This document shows positions 9,348-17,990 of a stretch of DNA of 64,000 nucleotides, piece after piece (position 1 is the stretch's first letter; each line of letters opens with the position of its first letter). The notes beneath the pieces are model-generated. The model was not told where the DNA came from and did no database searches. It saw nothing but the letters and a program-made list of their open reading frames with translations. The stretch is from contig NZ_JACSRA010000004.1 in the NCBI RefSeq assembly GCF_014836335.1, positions 1-64,000 of the forward strand. Reading direction: 5' to 3'. Position numbers and translations under genes: made by a program. The DNA comes from Clostridium cibarium (lineage in GTDB: Bacteria; Bacillota; Clostridia; Clostridiales; Clostridiaceae).

Positions 9348-10379
9348 ATGAAGAAAAATACTATCAAGATAAAGTTTAGTAGAATTATTACAATCATAAT
9401 TGCTATTTTATTAGGTGGAGCATATTATTATAACAGTATAGTGAGTAGACCATTAAAATCAAACAATGACACCATAGAAATAAATGTTGGTGAAGGAGAA
9501 GCTTTTAATTCTATTTTAGATAAGCTAGATAAAGAAGGAAATTTGCGAAATAAGTTTATAGTTAAATTGAGTTTGAAGATATCATATAAAACTATTAGTT
9601 TATTTCCAGGTGAATATGAAATAAAAAAAGATAGTTCATTAGAAGAATTGATTAAATCTCTAGAAGCAGAGGATTCAAGTAAAAATCAAGTAGCTATTTC
9701 TATTCCAGAAGGTTATTCTATAGAAAGTATTGCTAATAGGTTTGAAGAAAATGGATTGTTTTCAAAAGATGAATTTTTAAATGAAGCTAAACAATATGAA
9801 GTACCCAAGTTTGTGAAAGCAGATAAGAATAAAAAGTATAATTTAGAGGGGTATCTATATCCTGATACATACTTTTTTGATAAAGGGGTAACTCCAAAAG
9901 AAGTTATTAATACTATGTTAAATAATTTTCAGGTTAAGATGAAGGAAATTTCAGATGAAACTGGAAAAACAATAGATGATAATGAAATAGAAACTATAAT
10001 AACGAAGGCATCACTTGTTGAAAAAGAAGCTGTATTAGATGATGAGAGACCTAAGGTGGCTTCTGTTATTGAAAATAGATTGAAAAAAGGGATGAAATTA
10101 GAATTTTGTTCAACAGTTAATTATGTTGTAGGATATGATAAGAAGGTAGTGCTTACAAATTCGGATATAAGTGTTGAATCACCTTATAATACATACAAAT
10201 ATGGTGGCTTACCAATAGGACCCATTGCAAGTCCAGGCAAAGAATCTATTTTGGCAGTGCTAAATCCTGAAAGTACAAATTATTTATACTTTCTATCGTT
10301 AAGGGGACAAGGCGGAAAGCAATATTTTTCTGAATCGGAAAAAGAACATAATGATATGAAAAAGAAACAAGGTTATTAA
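9348..10379 (+). CDS. mltG: Endolytic murein transglycosylase MltG (YceG-like)
   Basis: This membrane-anchored lytic transglycosylase cuts nascent glycan strands and sets their length. It has 343 residues. A single N-terminal transmembrane helix (about residues 11-28) is followed by a LysM-like domain (VGEGEAFNSILDKL, PEGYSIESIANRF) and the YceG catalytic domain with YLYPDTYFFDKG. ASLVEKEA holds the presumed catalytic Glu, followed by VIENRLKKGMKLEFCSTVNY and SPYNTYKYGGLPIGPIASPG. The ATG follows AGGGGGAT. It starts the mltG-trmR-trhP-udk run, which matches yrrL-yrrM-yrrN/O-udk of Bacillus. Confidence 0.95.
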   Translation: MKKNTIKIKFSRIITIIIAILLGGAYYYNSIVSRPLKSNNDTIEINVGEGEAFNSILDKLDKEGNLRNKFIVKLSLKISYKTISLFPGEYEIKKDSSLEELIKSLEAEDSSKNQVAISIPEGYSIESIANRFEENGLFSKDEFLNEAKQYEVPKFVKADKNKKYNLEGYLYPDTYFFDKGVTPKEVINTMLNNFQVKMKEISDETGKTIDDNEIETIITKASLVEKEAVLDDERPKVASVIENRLKKGMKLEFCSTVNYVVGYDKKVVLTNSDISVESPYNTYKYGGLPIGPIASPGKESILAVLNPESTNYLYFLSLRGQGGKQYFSESEKEHNDMKKKQGY

Positions 10380-10392
10380 TTAGGAGGAAAGT

Positions 10393-11052
10393 ATGAGCGG
10401 AATTACTTATGATTATATGGAAGAATATATTAGAGGACTCATTCCAGATAAACAAGGTATATTAAAGGATATAGAAAATTTTGCTGTAGAAAATGGTGTG
10501 CCTATAGTACAAAAAGAAACTGGTAAATTTCTCGAATTTATGGTTAGCATTAAAAAGCCTTTGAGAATTCTTGAACTTGGAACAGCAATTGGCTTTTCTT
10601 CTATTCTTATGTATGAAGCAGCAGGTACAAATCCTGATATTGTTACTATTGAAAGAGATGAAAAGATGATTGAATTAGCTAGACTAAATTTAGAAAAGTT
10701 CAATCTACAAGAGAAGATAGAAATAAAAGAAGGCGATTGTTTAGAAGTCTTAGAGAATTTAGATGAGCCTTTTGATTTGATCTTTATGGATGCAGGTAAA
10801 GGGCATTATAATCATTTTTTGCCTCATTGCTTGAGATTACTTAAAAAGGATGGTATTATAATTGCTGATAATGTGCTTTTTAGGGGAATGATAGCTTCGA
10901 ATGATTTGGTAAAAAGAAGAAAGATAACAATAGTAAAAAGAATGCGTACATATTTAGATATGGTATCAAATGATAAAGATTTGATCACATCTGTAATACC
11001 AATGGGAGATGGTATTGCAGTGACAAAGAGGAGGGAAAAAAGTGAAAAATAG
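10393..11052 (+). CDS. trmR: tRNA 5-hydroxyuridine methyltransferase (O-methyltransferase)
   Basis: This is a 219-residue class I SAM-dependent O-methyltransferase of the COMT-like family. The SAM-binding loop is LELGTAIGFSS, followed by the acidic TIERDEKM and the catalytic metal region FMDAGKGHYNHF and IIADNVLFRGMI. In Bacillus the orthologue TrmR (YrrM) methylates ho5U34 of tRNA to mo5U. That role fits here because the next gene is a U32-family protein of the type that makes ho5U34. The ATG follows AGGAGGAAAGT. The 3' end overlaps the next gene by 11 bases, suggesting translational coupling. Confidence 0.88.
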   Translation: MSGITYDYMEEYIRGLIPDKQGILKDIENFAVENGVPIVQKETGKFLEFMVSIKKPLRILELGTAIGFSSILMYEAAGTNPDIVTIERDEKMIELARLNLEKFNLQEKIEIKEGDCLEVLENLDEPFDLIFMDAGKGHYNHFLPHCLRLLKKDGIIIADNVLFRGMIASNDLVKRRKITIVKRMRTYLDMVSNDKDLITSVIPMGDGIAVTKRREKSEK

Positions 11053-12286
11053 AATTAAACCTGAAATTTTAGCACCAGCAGGAAGTTTGGAAAAATTAAA
11101 AATAGCAATAGATTTTGGAGCAGACGCTGTTTACTTAGGTGGTGGAAAACTTAATTTAAGAGCATTTTCTAATAATTTTACCAATGAAGAAATAGCAGAA
11201 GGTGTAAAATATTGCCACGATAGAGGAAGAAAAGTATATGCAGTTGTTAATGTTTTTGCGAGAAATTATGATCTAAATGGTGTTGAAGAATATATAAAAG
11301 GTCTTGAAGAATTGGGTATAGATGCAATTCTTGCAGGTGATCCGGCCATAATAGTAGCTGCTAAAAAGGCAGCACCTAATTTAGAAATTCATTTAAGTAC
11401 TCAAGCAAATACTGTAAACTGGATGGCTGCAAAATTTTGGTATGATCAAGGAGTAAAGAGAATTGTTCTTGCAAGAGAACTTACTTTCAATGAAATTAAA
11501 GGATTTAAAGAAAACCTACCAGAGGATTGTGAACTGGAAGCTTTTGTTCATGGGTCAATGTGCATAGCTTATTCAGGAAGATGTTTAATATCAAATTATA
11601 TGCTAGGTAGGGATGCTAACAAAGGTATATGTTCAAATGCCTGCAGATATAAATATGCTTTGGTAGAGGAAACTAGACCGGGAGAATATTATCCTGTTGT
11701 GGAAGATGAAGATGGAACATACATAATGAATTCTAAAGATTTATGTATGATAAAACATATACCAGAACTTGTAGAAAGTGGAATACATTCTTTGAAAATT
11801 GAAGGAAGAATGAAAAGTGAATTCTATGTTGCATCTGCTGTGAAAGCTTATAGAGAAGCAGTTGATTCCTATTTTGAAAATCCAGAAGGATATGAGTTTA
11901 AAGAGGAATGGATGCATATACTTAACAGAGTTAGTCATAGACAGTATCATACTGGATTCTTCTTTGGTAGAAATGGTGAACAGAATTATGATGTATCTTC
12001 ATACATAAGAAATTATGATATAGTTGGAATAGTAAAATCATATGATCCAGAAACAAAAGTTGCAACTATATTACAAAAGAATAGGGTATTTAAAGATGAT
12101 TGTGTTGAAGTTTTAAGAGCTCGTACACCTGATTTTAATGTAACATTAATGGATATGTTTGATGTTGAAAAAAATGTAGATACAGATGTGGCTAATAGGG
12201 CGCAAATGATATTCACAGCAAAGGTAGATAAGCCATTAAAAGAAAATGATATGTTGATTAAAGGAAAAAAAGTATTGAGTCTTTAA
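11042..12286 (+). CDS. trhP: U32 peptidase family tRNA hydroxylation protein
   Basis: This is a 414-residue protein of the U32 peptidase family. The family signature is clear: EAFVHGSMCIAYSGRCLISNY, with further Cys in GICSNACRYKY that complete an Fe-S cysteine set. The N terminus forms the TIM-barrel start (PEILAPAGSLEKLKIAIDFGADAVYLGG). Members TrhP/YrrO use prephrenate-derived chemistry to hydroxylate wobble uridine in tRNA, the substrate of TrmR encoded just upstream. Protease activity is unlikely. The GTG start is preceded by GAGGAGGG inside the end of trmR. Bacillus has two such genes (yrrN and yrrO); only one is present here. Confidence 0.9.
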   Translation: MKNRIKPEILAPAGSLEKLKIAIDFGADAVYLGGGKLNLRAFSNNFTNEEIAEGVKYCHDRGRKVYAVVNVFARNYDLNGVEEYIKGLEELGIDAILAGDPAIIVAAKKAAPNLEIHLSTQANTVNWMAAKFWYDQGVKRIVLARELTFNEIKGFKENLPEDCELEAFVHGSMCIAYSGRCLISNYMLGRDANKGICSNACRYKYALVEETRPGEYYPVVEDEDGTYIMNSKDLCMIKHIPELVESGIHSLKIEGRMKSEFYVASAVKAYREAVDSYFENPEGYEFKEEWMHILNRVSHRQYHTGFFFGRNGEQNYDVSSYIRNYDIVGIVKSYDPETKVATILQKNRVFKDDCVEVLRARTPDFNVTLMDMFDVEKNVDTDVANRAQMIFTAKVDKPLKENDMLIKGKKVLSL

Positions 12287-12306
12287 GGATACAAGGAGGA
12301 TAATTA

Positions 12307-12924
12307 ATGAATAAACCTATATTAATAGGAATTACTGGAGGATCTGGCTCGGGTAAAAGTACTATAGCAAATGAAATTTTTGAAAGTTTTGGTGGGGAAA
12401 AGATTGTGATGATGCAACAAGATGCGTATTATAAAGATCAAAGTCACCTTAGCATGGAAGAAAGGGTTAAGACAAACTATGATCATCCTAAGGCATTTGA
12501 TAATACTCTTTTAGTAGAACACTTAAAGACATTATCAAAAGGGGAATCTATAGAAAAACCAATATATGATTTCACTATACATACAAGATCTAGGGAAACT
12601 GTACCTGTTGAACCTAAGGAAATTATTATAGTTGAAGGTATACTTATTTTAGAAGATAAGAGAATTAGAGATCTTTTAGATATAAAAGTATATGTGGATA
12701 CTGATGCTGATGTTAGAATAATAAGAAGACTTCTTAGAGATATGGAAGAAAGAGGAAGAACTATTGACTCAGTAGTAAATCAATATCTTACAGTGGTAAG
12801 ACCTATGCATTTTCAATTTACAGAACCGACAAAGAGATTTGCAGATATTATTATTCCCGAAGGTGGACATAATAAAGTTGCTATAGATATTCTTGTAACC
12901 AAGATGAAAGATATACTTAATTAG
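12307..12924 (+). CDS. udk: Uridine kinase
   Basis: This pyrimidine-salvage enzyme phosphorylates uridine and cytidine with ATP or GTP. It has 205 residues, the typical length. The P-loop is GGSGSGKST at residues 11-19, followed by [21 protein letters not shown] (substrate region), YDFTIHTR and the lid [13 protein letters not shown]. The ATG follows ACAAGGAGGATAATT. It is the last gene of the mltG-trmR-trhP-udk run and is closed by a terminator at 12931-12990. Confidence 0.96.
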   Translation: MNKPILIGITGGSGSGKSTIANEIFESFGGEKIVMMQQDAYYKDQSHLSMEERVKTNYDHPKAFDNTLLVEHLKTLSKGESIEKPIYDFTIHTRSRETVPVEPKEIIIVEGILILEDKRIRDLLDIKVYVDTDADVRIIRRLLRDMEERGRTIDSVVNQYLTVVRPMHFQFTEPTKRFADIIIPEGGHNKVAIDILVTKMKDILN

Positions 12925-12930
12925 TTGAAT

Positions 12931-12990
12931 AAAACACTTTCACTCTGTCTAAAATTTATGATAGAGGGAAGGTGTTTTTTATTTTTATTC
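12931..12990 (+). terminator. Rho-independent terminator after udk, overlapping the next start
   Basis: AAAACACTTTCACTCT (12931-12946) pairs with AGAGGGAAGGTGTTTT (12963-12978) around a 16-base loop, with one mismatch and one G-U pair, followed by a T-rich tract. The 3' arm contains both the SD-like AGAGGGAAGG and the GTG (12972) that begins the penicillin-binding protein frame. Confidence 0.75.
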
Positions 12991-14579
12991 CAAGATATGA
13001 TTCAAGAATAAGATTAACATTATATATATTTACGGTCTTGTTAATGGCTCTAACCGTTAGGCTTTTCTATCTTCAAGTTTTTCCGTCTGAAGAGGTTCTA
13101 GGAAATTATCAATCTCTTCAGTCAGAGAAAATAAGCGATTCAGAGTATAGGCTTTTAGATACTAATGGAAAGGATTTGTTAAAGTATAATAAAAAATATG
13201 TATTAGTAATAGATAAGAAGCCATTTAGTTTAAATAATTATGAAGAAACTCTAGAAGATTTGATGGCATTAAATTTTATAATGAAAGGTGAAGATGAAAA
13301 TTTTAATTATACAGACGTTATGAAGTCAAGTGGGAAATTATATTATAACATTTCAGAAGATGCATATAAGAAAATTAATGAACTTGAAAATATAAAAGGA
13401 ATTTATACTTATGTTTATGATGAAACGGATAAAAAAGAAGCATGGAAAATAAGTAGTATTTTAAGTCAAATACCTGAAAAAGATAAGGTAATAGAAGATT
13501 CCATGGAAGAGCATATATATAATTTAACTTCAAAAAATCAGGAGCCTCAAAAGGAATTTTCTTTAAACGATAGATATATTTATTCAAAAGATAAACAGGT
13601 TTTGGTAGATAAAAATACTAACATTAAATTGACAATTAATAAAGATATAGAGGAAAAAATTAGAGAAATTCTTGAGAGGAAAGAGTTCGATAGCTTAAAA
13701 AATGTCGGAGTAACAATAATGGAATCAGATACAGGAAAAATAAGAGCTATGGTACAAAAAGATGAGACTCAAGCTAATGTTAATCTTTCTATAGAAGGAG
13801 TTGGATATGAACCTGGATCCGTGTTTAAATTAATTACATTAGGAGCGGCTCTAGATAAAGGAGAAGTAACGCTCAGTGATGTATATACATGTAAGGGAGC
13901 TATATGTAAAACGCCTCATGGAAGTTTAGCATTAGAAGATGCTTTGGTTAAATCATGTAATGATTATATTGCAAAAGTTGGAACGGAAATTGGATATGAT
14001 ACAATTATTGAATACTCAAAGAAGATGGGGTTATTTTCAAGAGTACTTGGAATACAAGGGGATGGAAGGAATGAAGCAGTTGGAGAAATACCAAAAGAAG
14101 AGGCAGGAGTTAATAATATATCAATAGGTCAGTGTTTAACTGTTTCACCACTTCAAATATTAGGGGCGGCAAATACTATTGTAAATAATGGTGTATACAT
14201 AAAACCATTTATTATAGAAAGTACTGTTGATAGTGATGATAATATAATAGAAGATTTTAAAACTCAACAGTATAGAGTATTTAGTGAAACAACAAGTAAG
14301 TTAATGAAAAAGGCTATGATGCAAGTTGTGTTAAGAGGTACGGGTGTAAATGCAAAAGTGGATGGGATTACAATCGGTGGGAAAACAGGATCGGCAACTA
14401 GTGGTGATAAAAATACTCATGGATGGTTTACTGGTTTCTTCACAATAAAGAATAAAACATATACAATGACAGTTTTTACGCCTAATATAGAGGGTAAAGG
14501 AGGTGCTGGGGAGGAGCTAGGAGGAGGAAATACGGCAGCACCAATATTTAGAGAAATAGTTAAGTCATTAAATTCATAA
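12972..14579 (+). CDS. Penicillin-binding transpeptidase (FtsI/SpoVD-like class B PBP)
   Basis: This is a 535-residue D,D-transpeptidase that cross-links peptidoglycan at the outer face of the membrane. One N-terminal membrane helix (about residues 14-35, IRLTLYIFTVLLMAL) is followed by a PBP dimerisation-like region and the penicillin-binding domain. The motifs are SVFK in EPGSVFKLIT (catalytic Ser), SCND (SxN) and KTGSA. It is shorter than FtsI or SpoVD and has no PASTA domain, so a specific name is not justified. GTG 12972 is the only plausible start before the helix, yet it lies in the 3' arm of the udk terminator and its SD is very close. Expression is therefore expected only on read-through, or from RNA starting inside the hairpin region. 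The next gene is sigK, so a sporulation role is possible but unproven. Confidence 0.9.
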   Translation: MFFIFIPRYDSRIRLTLYIFTVLLMALTVRLFYLQVFPSEEVLGNYQSLQSEKISDSEYRLLDTNGKDLLKYNKKYVLVIDKKPFSLNNYEETLEDLMALNFIMKGEDENFNYTDVMKSSGKLYYNISEDAYKKINELENIKGIYTYVYDETDKKEAWKISSILSQIPEKDKVIEDSMEEHIYNLTSKNQEPQKEFSLNDRYIYSKDKQVLVDKNTNIKLTINKDIEEKIREILERKEFDSLKNVGVTIMESDTGKIRAMVQKDETQANVNLSIEGVGYEPGSVFKLITLGAALDKGEVTLSDVYTCKGAICKTPHGSLALEDALVKSCNDYIAKVGTEIGYDTIIEYSKKMGLFSRVLGIQGDGRNEAVGEIPKEEAGVNNISIGQCLTVSPLQILGAANTIVNNGVYIKPFIIESTVDSDDNIIEDFKTQQYRVFSETTSKLMKKAMMQVVLRGTGVNAKVDGITIGGKTGSATSGDKNTHGWFTGFFTIKNKTYTMTVFTPNIEGKGGAGEELGGGNTAAPIFREIVKSLNS

Positions 14580-14713
14580 ACTAAGTAACTTAAGGTAGTA
14601 TTCTGTCAACAAAATGAGAAAAACTAAATAAGATTTTAATAATTTGAGATATTTAGTCAATAAATACTCCTATTCTGAATAGTATAGTAATAAGCATGGA
14701 TAGGAGGAGTAAG

Positions 14714-15412
14714 ATGTTTTTAATAACTAATGTTTTAGATCTTATATCTAGCTCCCTATTATTAACAGGTTACATCAATGGTAATAATACATTTCCATTA
14801 CCTTTAGATGAAAAAGAAGAAGAAGTGTATTTGAAAAAGTTAAAAGAAGGAGATAAGAGAGCAAAGAGTGTACTTATAGAAAGAAATTTAAGGTTAGTTG
14901 CTCATATAGTAAAAAAATATTCTTTTCCTAATAAAGATGTTGATGAACTTATCTCGATTGGAACAGTAGGACTAATAAAGGCTATTGATTCTTTCGATAT
15001 TGGAAAAGGAACTAGACTTGCAACCTATGCATCAAGATGCATAGAAAATGAAATATTAATGCTTTTTAGAAATAATAAGAAACAAAAAAGTGAGGTATAT
15101 TTACAGGATCCTATAGGAGTTGATAAAGAAGGAAATGAAATTTGTTTAATTGATGTGTTAAGTAGTGAAAAGGATTCAGTAATAGATAAAGTTGAAAGTA
15201 ATCTGCAGATAAAAGCATTGTATAATAAGATGTTTGAAATTTTAAGTAAAAGAGAATGCAATATTATTATGATGAGATATGGGCTGGAAGATGGCAGATG
15301 TAGAACTCAAAGAGAAATTGCAAGCTTGCTTAATATTTCTCGATCTTATGTATCAAGGATTGAAAAAAAAGCATTAAAAAAATTAGAAAAGGCGCTTTAT
15401 ACCAAGCTCTAA
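14714..15412 (+). CDS. sigK: Sporulation sigma factor SigK (pro-sigma-K)
   Basis: This 232-residue sigma-70 family protein directs late mother-cell transcription. The N terminus MFLITNVLDLISSSLLLTGY is the hydrophobic pro-sequence of pro-sigma-K, normally removed by SpoIVFB-type proteolysis. Region 2 follows ([48 protein letters not shown]), then region 4 (CRTQREIASLLNISRSYVSRIEKKALKKL). ATG 14714 is used because GGAGGAGT lies seven bases ahead; the in-frame ATG at 14696 lies upstream of that SD. The gene is continuous, without an interrupting skin-type element. Close similarity to SigE is excluded by the pro-sequence type and by a separate sigE at 20174. Confidence 0.94.
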   Translation: MFLITNVLDLISSSLLLTGYINGNNTFPLPLDEKEEEVYLKKLKEGDKRAKSVLIERNLRLVAHIVKKYSFPNKDVDELISIGTVGLIKAIDSFDIGKGTRLATYASRCIENEILMLFRNNKKQKSEVYLQDPIGVDKEGNEICLIDVLSSEKDSVIDKVESNLQIKALYNKMFEILSKRECNIIMMRYGLEDGRCRTQREIASLLNISRSYVSRIEKKALKKLEKALYTKL

Positions 15413-15420
15413 GAAAATAG

Positions 15421-15459
15421 CTAAATTCTTCTAACAACTTGGAGGAATTTAGTTTTTTT
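15421..15459 (+). terminator. Rho-independent terminator after sigK
   Basis: CTAAATTCTTC (15421-15431) pairs with GAGGAATTTAG (15442-15452), with one G-U pair and a 10-base loop, followed by seven T. Confidence 0.85.
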
Positions 15460-15518
15460 CATAGAATAAGTATTTTGTTGTGTAAAAAATATTAAAAAAT
15501 GGATAGGAGTGGATAAAA

Positions 15519-16574
15519 ATGCGTTCTATCAAAGAGCTGTTATTAAAAACAGTAGAACTTAAAGCGTCTGATTTACACCTTACAGTAGGAATTCCGCCTA
15601 CAGTAAGAATTAATGGTGTGCTAGTAAAAATGGAAGGAGATAATTTGACTGTTTCTGATGTGAAAGGATTTGCTAAGGAAATTTTAGCAGATAATTTTGC
15701 TAAATATAGTGAAATTGGAGAATACGATATTTCATATGCATTAGAAGGTGTTGGTAGATTTAGGGTAAATGTTTTTAAGCAAAGAAATAGTGATGCAATA
15801 GCTTTAAGGGTAATTACAATGGAAATTCCTACATTAGATCAGTTAAATCATCCTAAGATAATAAAAGAGTTAACAACCAAAAATAGAGGGCTGGTACTTG
15901 TAACAGGACCTACTGGAAGCGGTAAATCAACAACACTAGCTGCAATGATAAATGAAATAAACAATTCAAGACAAGCTCATATAATTACTTTGGAAGACCC
16001 AATAGAGTATTTGCATAGACATAATAAGTGTATTGTCAATCAGAGAGAGATAGGAAATGATAGTAAAAGTTATAGTAATGCATTAAGAGCAATTCTTAGA
16101 GAAGATCCAGATGTAATTCTAGTAGGAGAAATGAGAGATTTTGAAACTATAAGTATAGCTATAACAGCTGCTGAGACAGGACACTTAGTGTTTTCCACAC
16201 TTCATACCATTGGTGCAGCAAAAACAATTGATAGAATTATTGATGTTTTTCCATCTAATCAGCAACAACAAGTTAAGGTACAGTTAGCAGCTGTATTACA
16301 AGGAATAATTTCTCAGCAGTTGTTACCAAAACAAGATGAAAAAGGAAGAGTTGCTGCTTTGGAAATAATGACAATTACTCCTGGAATACAAAATTTAATT
16401 AGAGAGGGTAAAACTCATCAAATTGAATCAACAATTCAAACAGGTAATAGATATGGCATGAAAACAATGGATATGTCATTGGCAGAATTATATAGGAGTG
16501 GAGTAATTTCAAGTGAAGTGGCAATGAACTTTGCGGTAGAAAGAGAAGTGCTGCAGAGAATGGTGATTATGTAA
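15519..16574 (+). CDS. pilT: Type IV pilus retraction ATPase PilT
   Basis: This is a 351-residue hexameric secretion-superfamily ATPase that powers pilus retraction on the cytoplasmic side of the membrane. Motifs are Walker A GPTGSGKSTT (residues about 130-139), the Asp box LEDPIEYLH, Walker B ILVGEMRDFETI and the His box TAAETGHLVFSTLHT. The AIRNLIRE-like motif is here GIQNLIREGKTHQI, which marks retraction rather than extension ATPases. The ATG follows GGATAGGAGTGG. No other pilus genes are in the window. It stands between sigK and ftsA, an arrangement also known from Clostridium perfringens. Terminators isolate it on both sides. Confidence 0.95.
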   Translation: MRSIKELLLKTVELKASDLHLTVGIPPTVRINGVLVKMEGDNLTVSDVKGFAKEILADNFAKYSEIGEYDISYALEGVGRFRVNVFKQRNSDAIALRVITMEIPTLDQLNHPKIIKELTTKNRGLVLVTGPTGSGKSTTLAAMINEINNSRQAHIITLEDPIEYLHRHNKCIVNQREIGNDSKSYSNALRAILREDPDVILVGEMRDFETISIAITAAETGHLVFSTLHTIGAAKTIDRIIDVFPSNQQQQVKVQLAAVLQGIISQQLLPKQDEKGRVAALEIMTITPGIQNLIREGKTHQIESTIQTGNRYGMKTMDMSLAELYRSGVISSEVAMNFAVEREVLQRMVIM

Positions 16575-16585
16575 TAGAGAACCAT

Positions 16586-16627
16586 AAATTCCTATAGAAA
16601 TTTCCTTATAATTTCTGTAGGAATTTT
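16586..16627 (+). terminator. Strong hairpin after pilT
   Basis: AAATTCCTATAGAAAT (16586-16601) pairs with ATTTCTGTAGGAATTT (16611-16626) over 16 bases with one G-U pair and a 9-base loop. The T run is short (TTTTAG), so it may act as terminator in both directions. Confidence 0.65.
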
Positions 16628-16671
16628 AGCTTGTAAATGATAAAATCAAAATTATAGAATTTTAAAGGATT

Positions 16672-16700
16672 TTGTAATTTTATGTTGAATATGATATATA
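16672..16700 (+). promoter_or_regulatory. Candidate ftsA promoter
   Basis: TTGTAA (16672-16677), 17 bases, then TATATA (16695-16700). The hexamers are imperfect, but the site sits just upstream of the ftsA SD and downstream of the pilT hairpin. Confidence 0.35.
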
Positions 16701-16729
16701 ACTTAACTAGCAAGGAGGAATCATATGAG

Positions 16730-17977
16730 ATGCAAAAAAGAATAATAGCAGCAGTTGACTTTGGTAGTTCAAAGCTTTCGGCTTCCTTAGGAAGGGCTGA
16801 AGAAGAGGAAATTAATATTCTTGGAACTTCATTTTTGCCATCACAAGGAATAGAAAAAGGCTTTATAACTGATGAAGTTAAATGTGAAAAAGCATTTACG
16901 GAATTATTGGACAAACTTAAAGCTATTACAAATGAATCAATAACAGAAATATATGCAGGTATATCTACAAGGAGATTAAGAATTGTTGAAGTATTTCCGA
17001 CTATTAATCTAAAGGAAGGTAAAGTATTTAGTAAGCATATTAAAAGAGCAATTGAAAAGGGTAAAAAAATAGTTAATTTATTAGAAGGAGAAGAAGTAGT
17101 AGATATAATAATTAATTATTATAATTTGGATGATAAAATAATTTATGATAATGTTACTGGTTGGATGGGGAATATTTTAAAGATTAATATTACTGCTATT
17201 TTAGGGCCAAGTATGGAACTAAATAAATTCAAGAAAGTTATAACTGATAATGGATACATATTTAAAGGTTTTAAAGTTAATATAGTAGCAGGTAGAAAGA
17301 TCTTTTTACAGGAAAATAAAAATATGGATTCAAGAGTGCTAATTGATATTGGCGGTGAAACATCTGATTTTGCATTATTTAATAATGGAGTTTTAAGATA
17401 CTTGGATAATATTCCTGTGGGAGGGAATAACGTCACAAGAGATTTATCAGTATGTGGTAAGTTTTCAATGGGTGAAGCAGAAAATATAAAGTTGATTTAT
17501 TCTAGTAATTATGAAACAATCTATAATGACGAAAGCATAGAAGAAATTGTAGAGGTTGGTACATCAAAAGTATCAAAGACACTGTTTTATGAAGTGACTA
17601 AAGCAAGACTTGAAGAATTATTAAAAATTGTTAATAGTGGATTAAAAAACACTTCCTATTATCGAGGAATTTGTAGTATAATAATATACGGAGATGGTAT
17701 AAGTTACTATCAAAATATTTTAGATTTGGTCAAAAATGAGTTTAACCAAAATGCTAAGATAGTGACCAAAGATGATTTGGGAATGAAAAATTCTTTTAAT
17801 ATTACATCATTAGCACTTGTTAAGGATGTATTTGATAATTTTAAATTATTAAGTAAAAATTCAACAGAAATTGAAGTGGAATATTTATTAAATGAAATGA
17901 AAGATGATAAATCTTTAGAGAAAACAGAAAGTGGAATTTTAGGCAGACTTAAAGGTTTTCTTAAAGATATATTCTAA
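16730..17977 (+). CDS. ftsA: Cell division protein FtsA (divergent)
   Basis: This actin-fold ATPase anchors FtsZ to the membrane. It has 415 residues. Phosphate-1 motif [10 protein letters not shown] is at about residues 7-16. An SHS2-type 1C domain follows, and phosphate-2 [15 protein letters not shown] lies at about 205-219. A short C-terminal basic/hydrophobic tail ([12 protein letters not shown]) looks like the amphipathic membrane-targeting helix of FtsA. Overall it is more divergent than Bacillus FtsA, as far as motifs show, but its position 13 bases before ftsZ supports the call. ATG 16730 is in frame and 11 bases after AAGGAGG. An overlapping ATG at 16725 is out of frame and stops after six codons. 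A start at 16682 would lie upstream of the SD. Confidence 0.88.
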   Translation: MQKRIIAAVDFGSSKLSASLGRAEEEEINILGTSFLPSQGIEKGFITDEVKCEKAFTELLDKLKAITNESITEIYAGISTRRLRIVEVFPTINLKEGKVFSKHIKRAIEKGKKIVNLLEGEEVVDIIINYYNLDDKIIYDNVTGWMGNILKINITAILGPSMELNKFKKVITDNGYIFKGFKVNIVAGRKIFLQENKNMDSRVLIDIGGETSDFALFNNGVLRYLDNIPVGGNNVTRDLSVCGKFSMGEAENIKLIYSSNYETIYNDESIEEIVEVGTSKVSKTLFYEVTKARLEELLKIVNSGLKNTSYYRGICSIIIYGDGISYYQNILDLVKNEFNQNAKIVTKDDLGMKNSFNITSLALVKDVFDNFKLLSKNSTEIEVEYLLNEMKDDKSLEKTESGILGRLKGFLKDIF

Positions 17978-17990
17978 AGGAGGAATTACT

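Noticed and set aside
14623..14657. ACTAAATA/TATTTAGT inverted repeat before sigK
   Set aside because: Eight weak A-T pairs around a 19-base loop are not stable and carry no T run; likely chance in A+T-rich DNA.
16606..16914. Minus-strand open frame overlapping the ftsA start
   Set aside because: It covers the pilT hairpin and the ftsA N terminus; no SD and no family resemblance.
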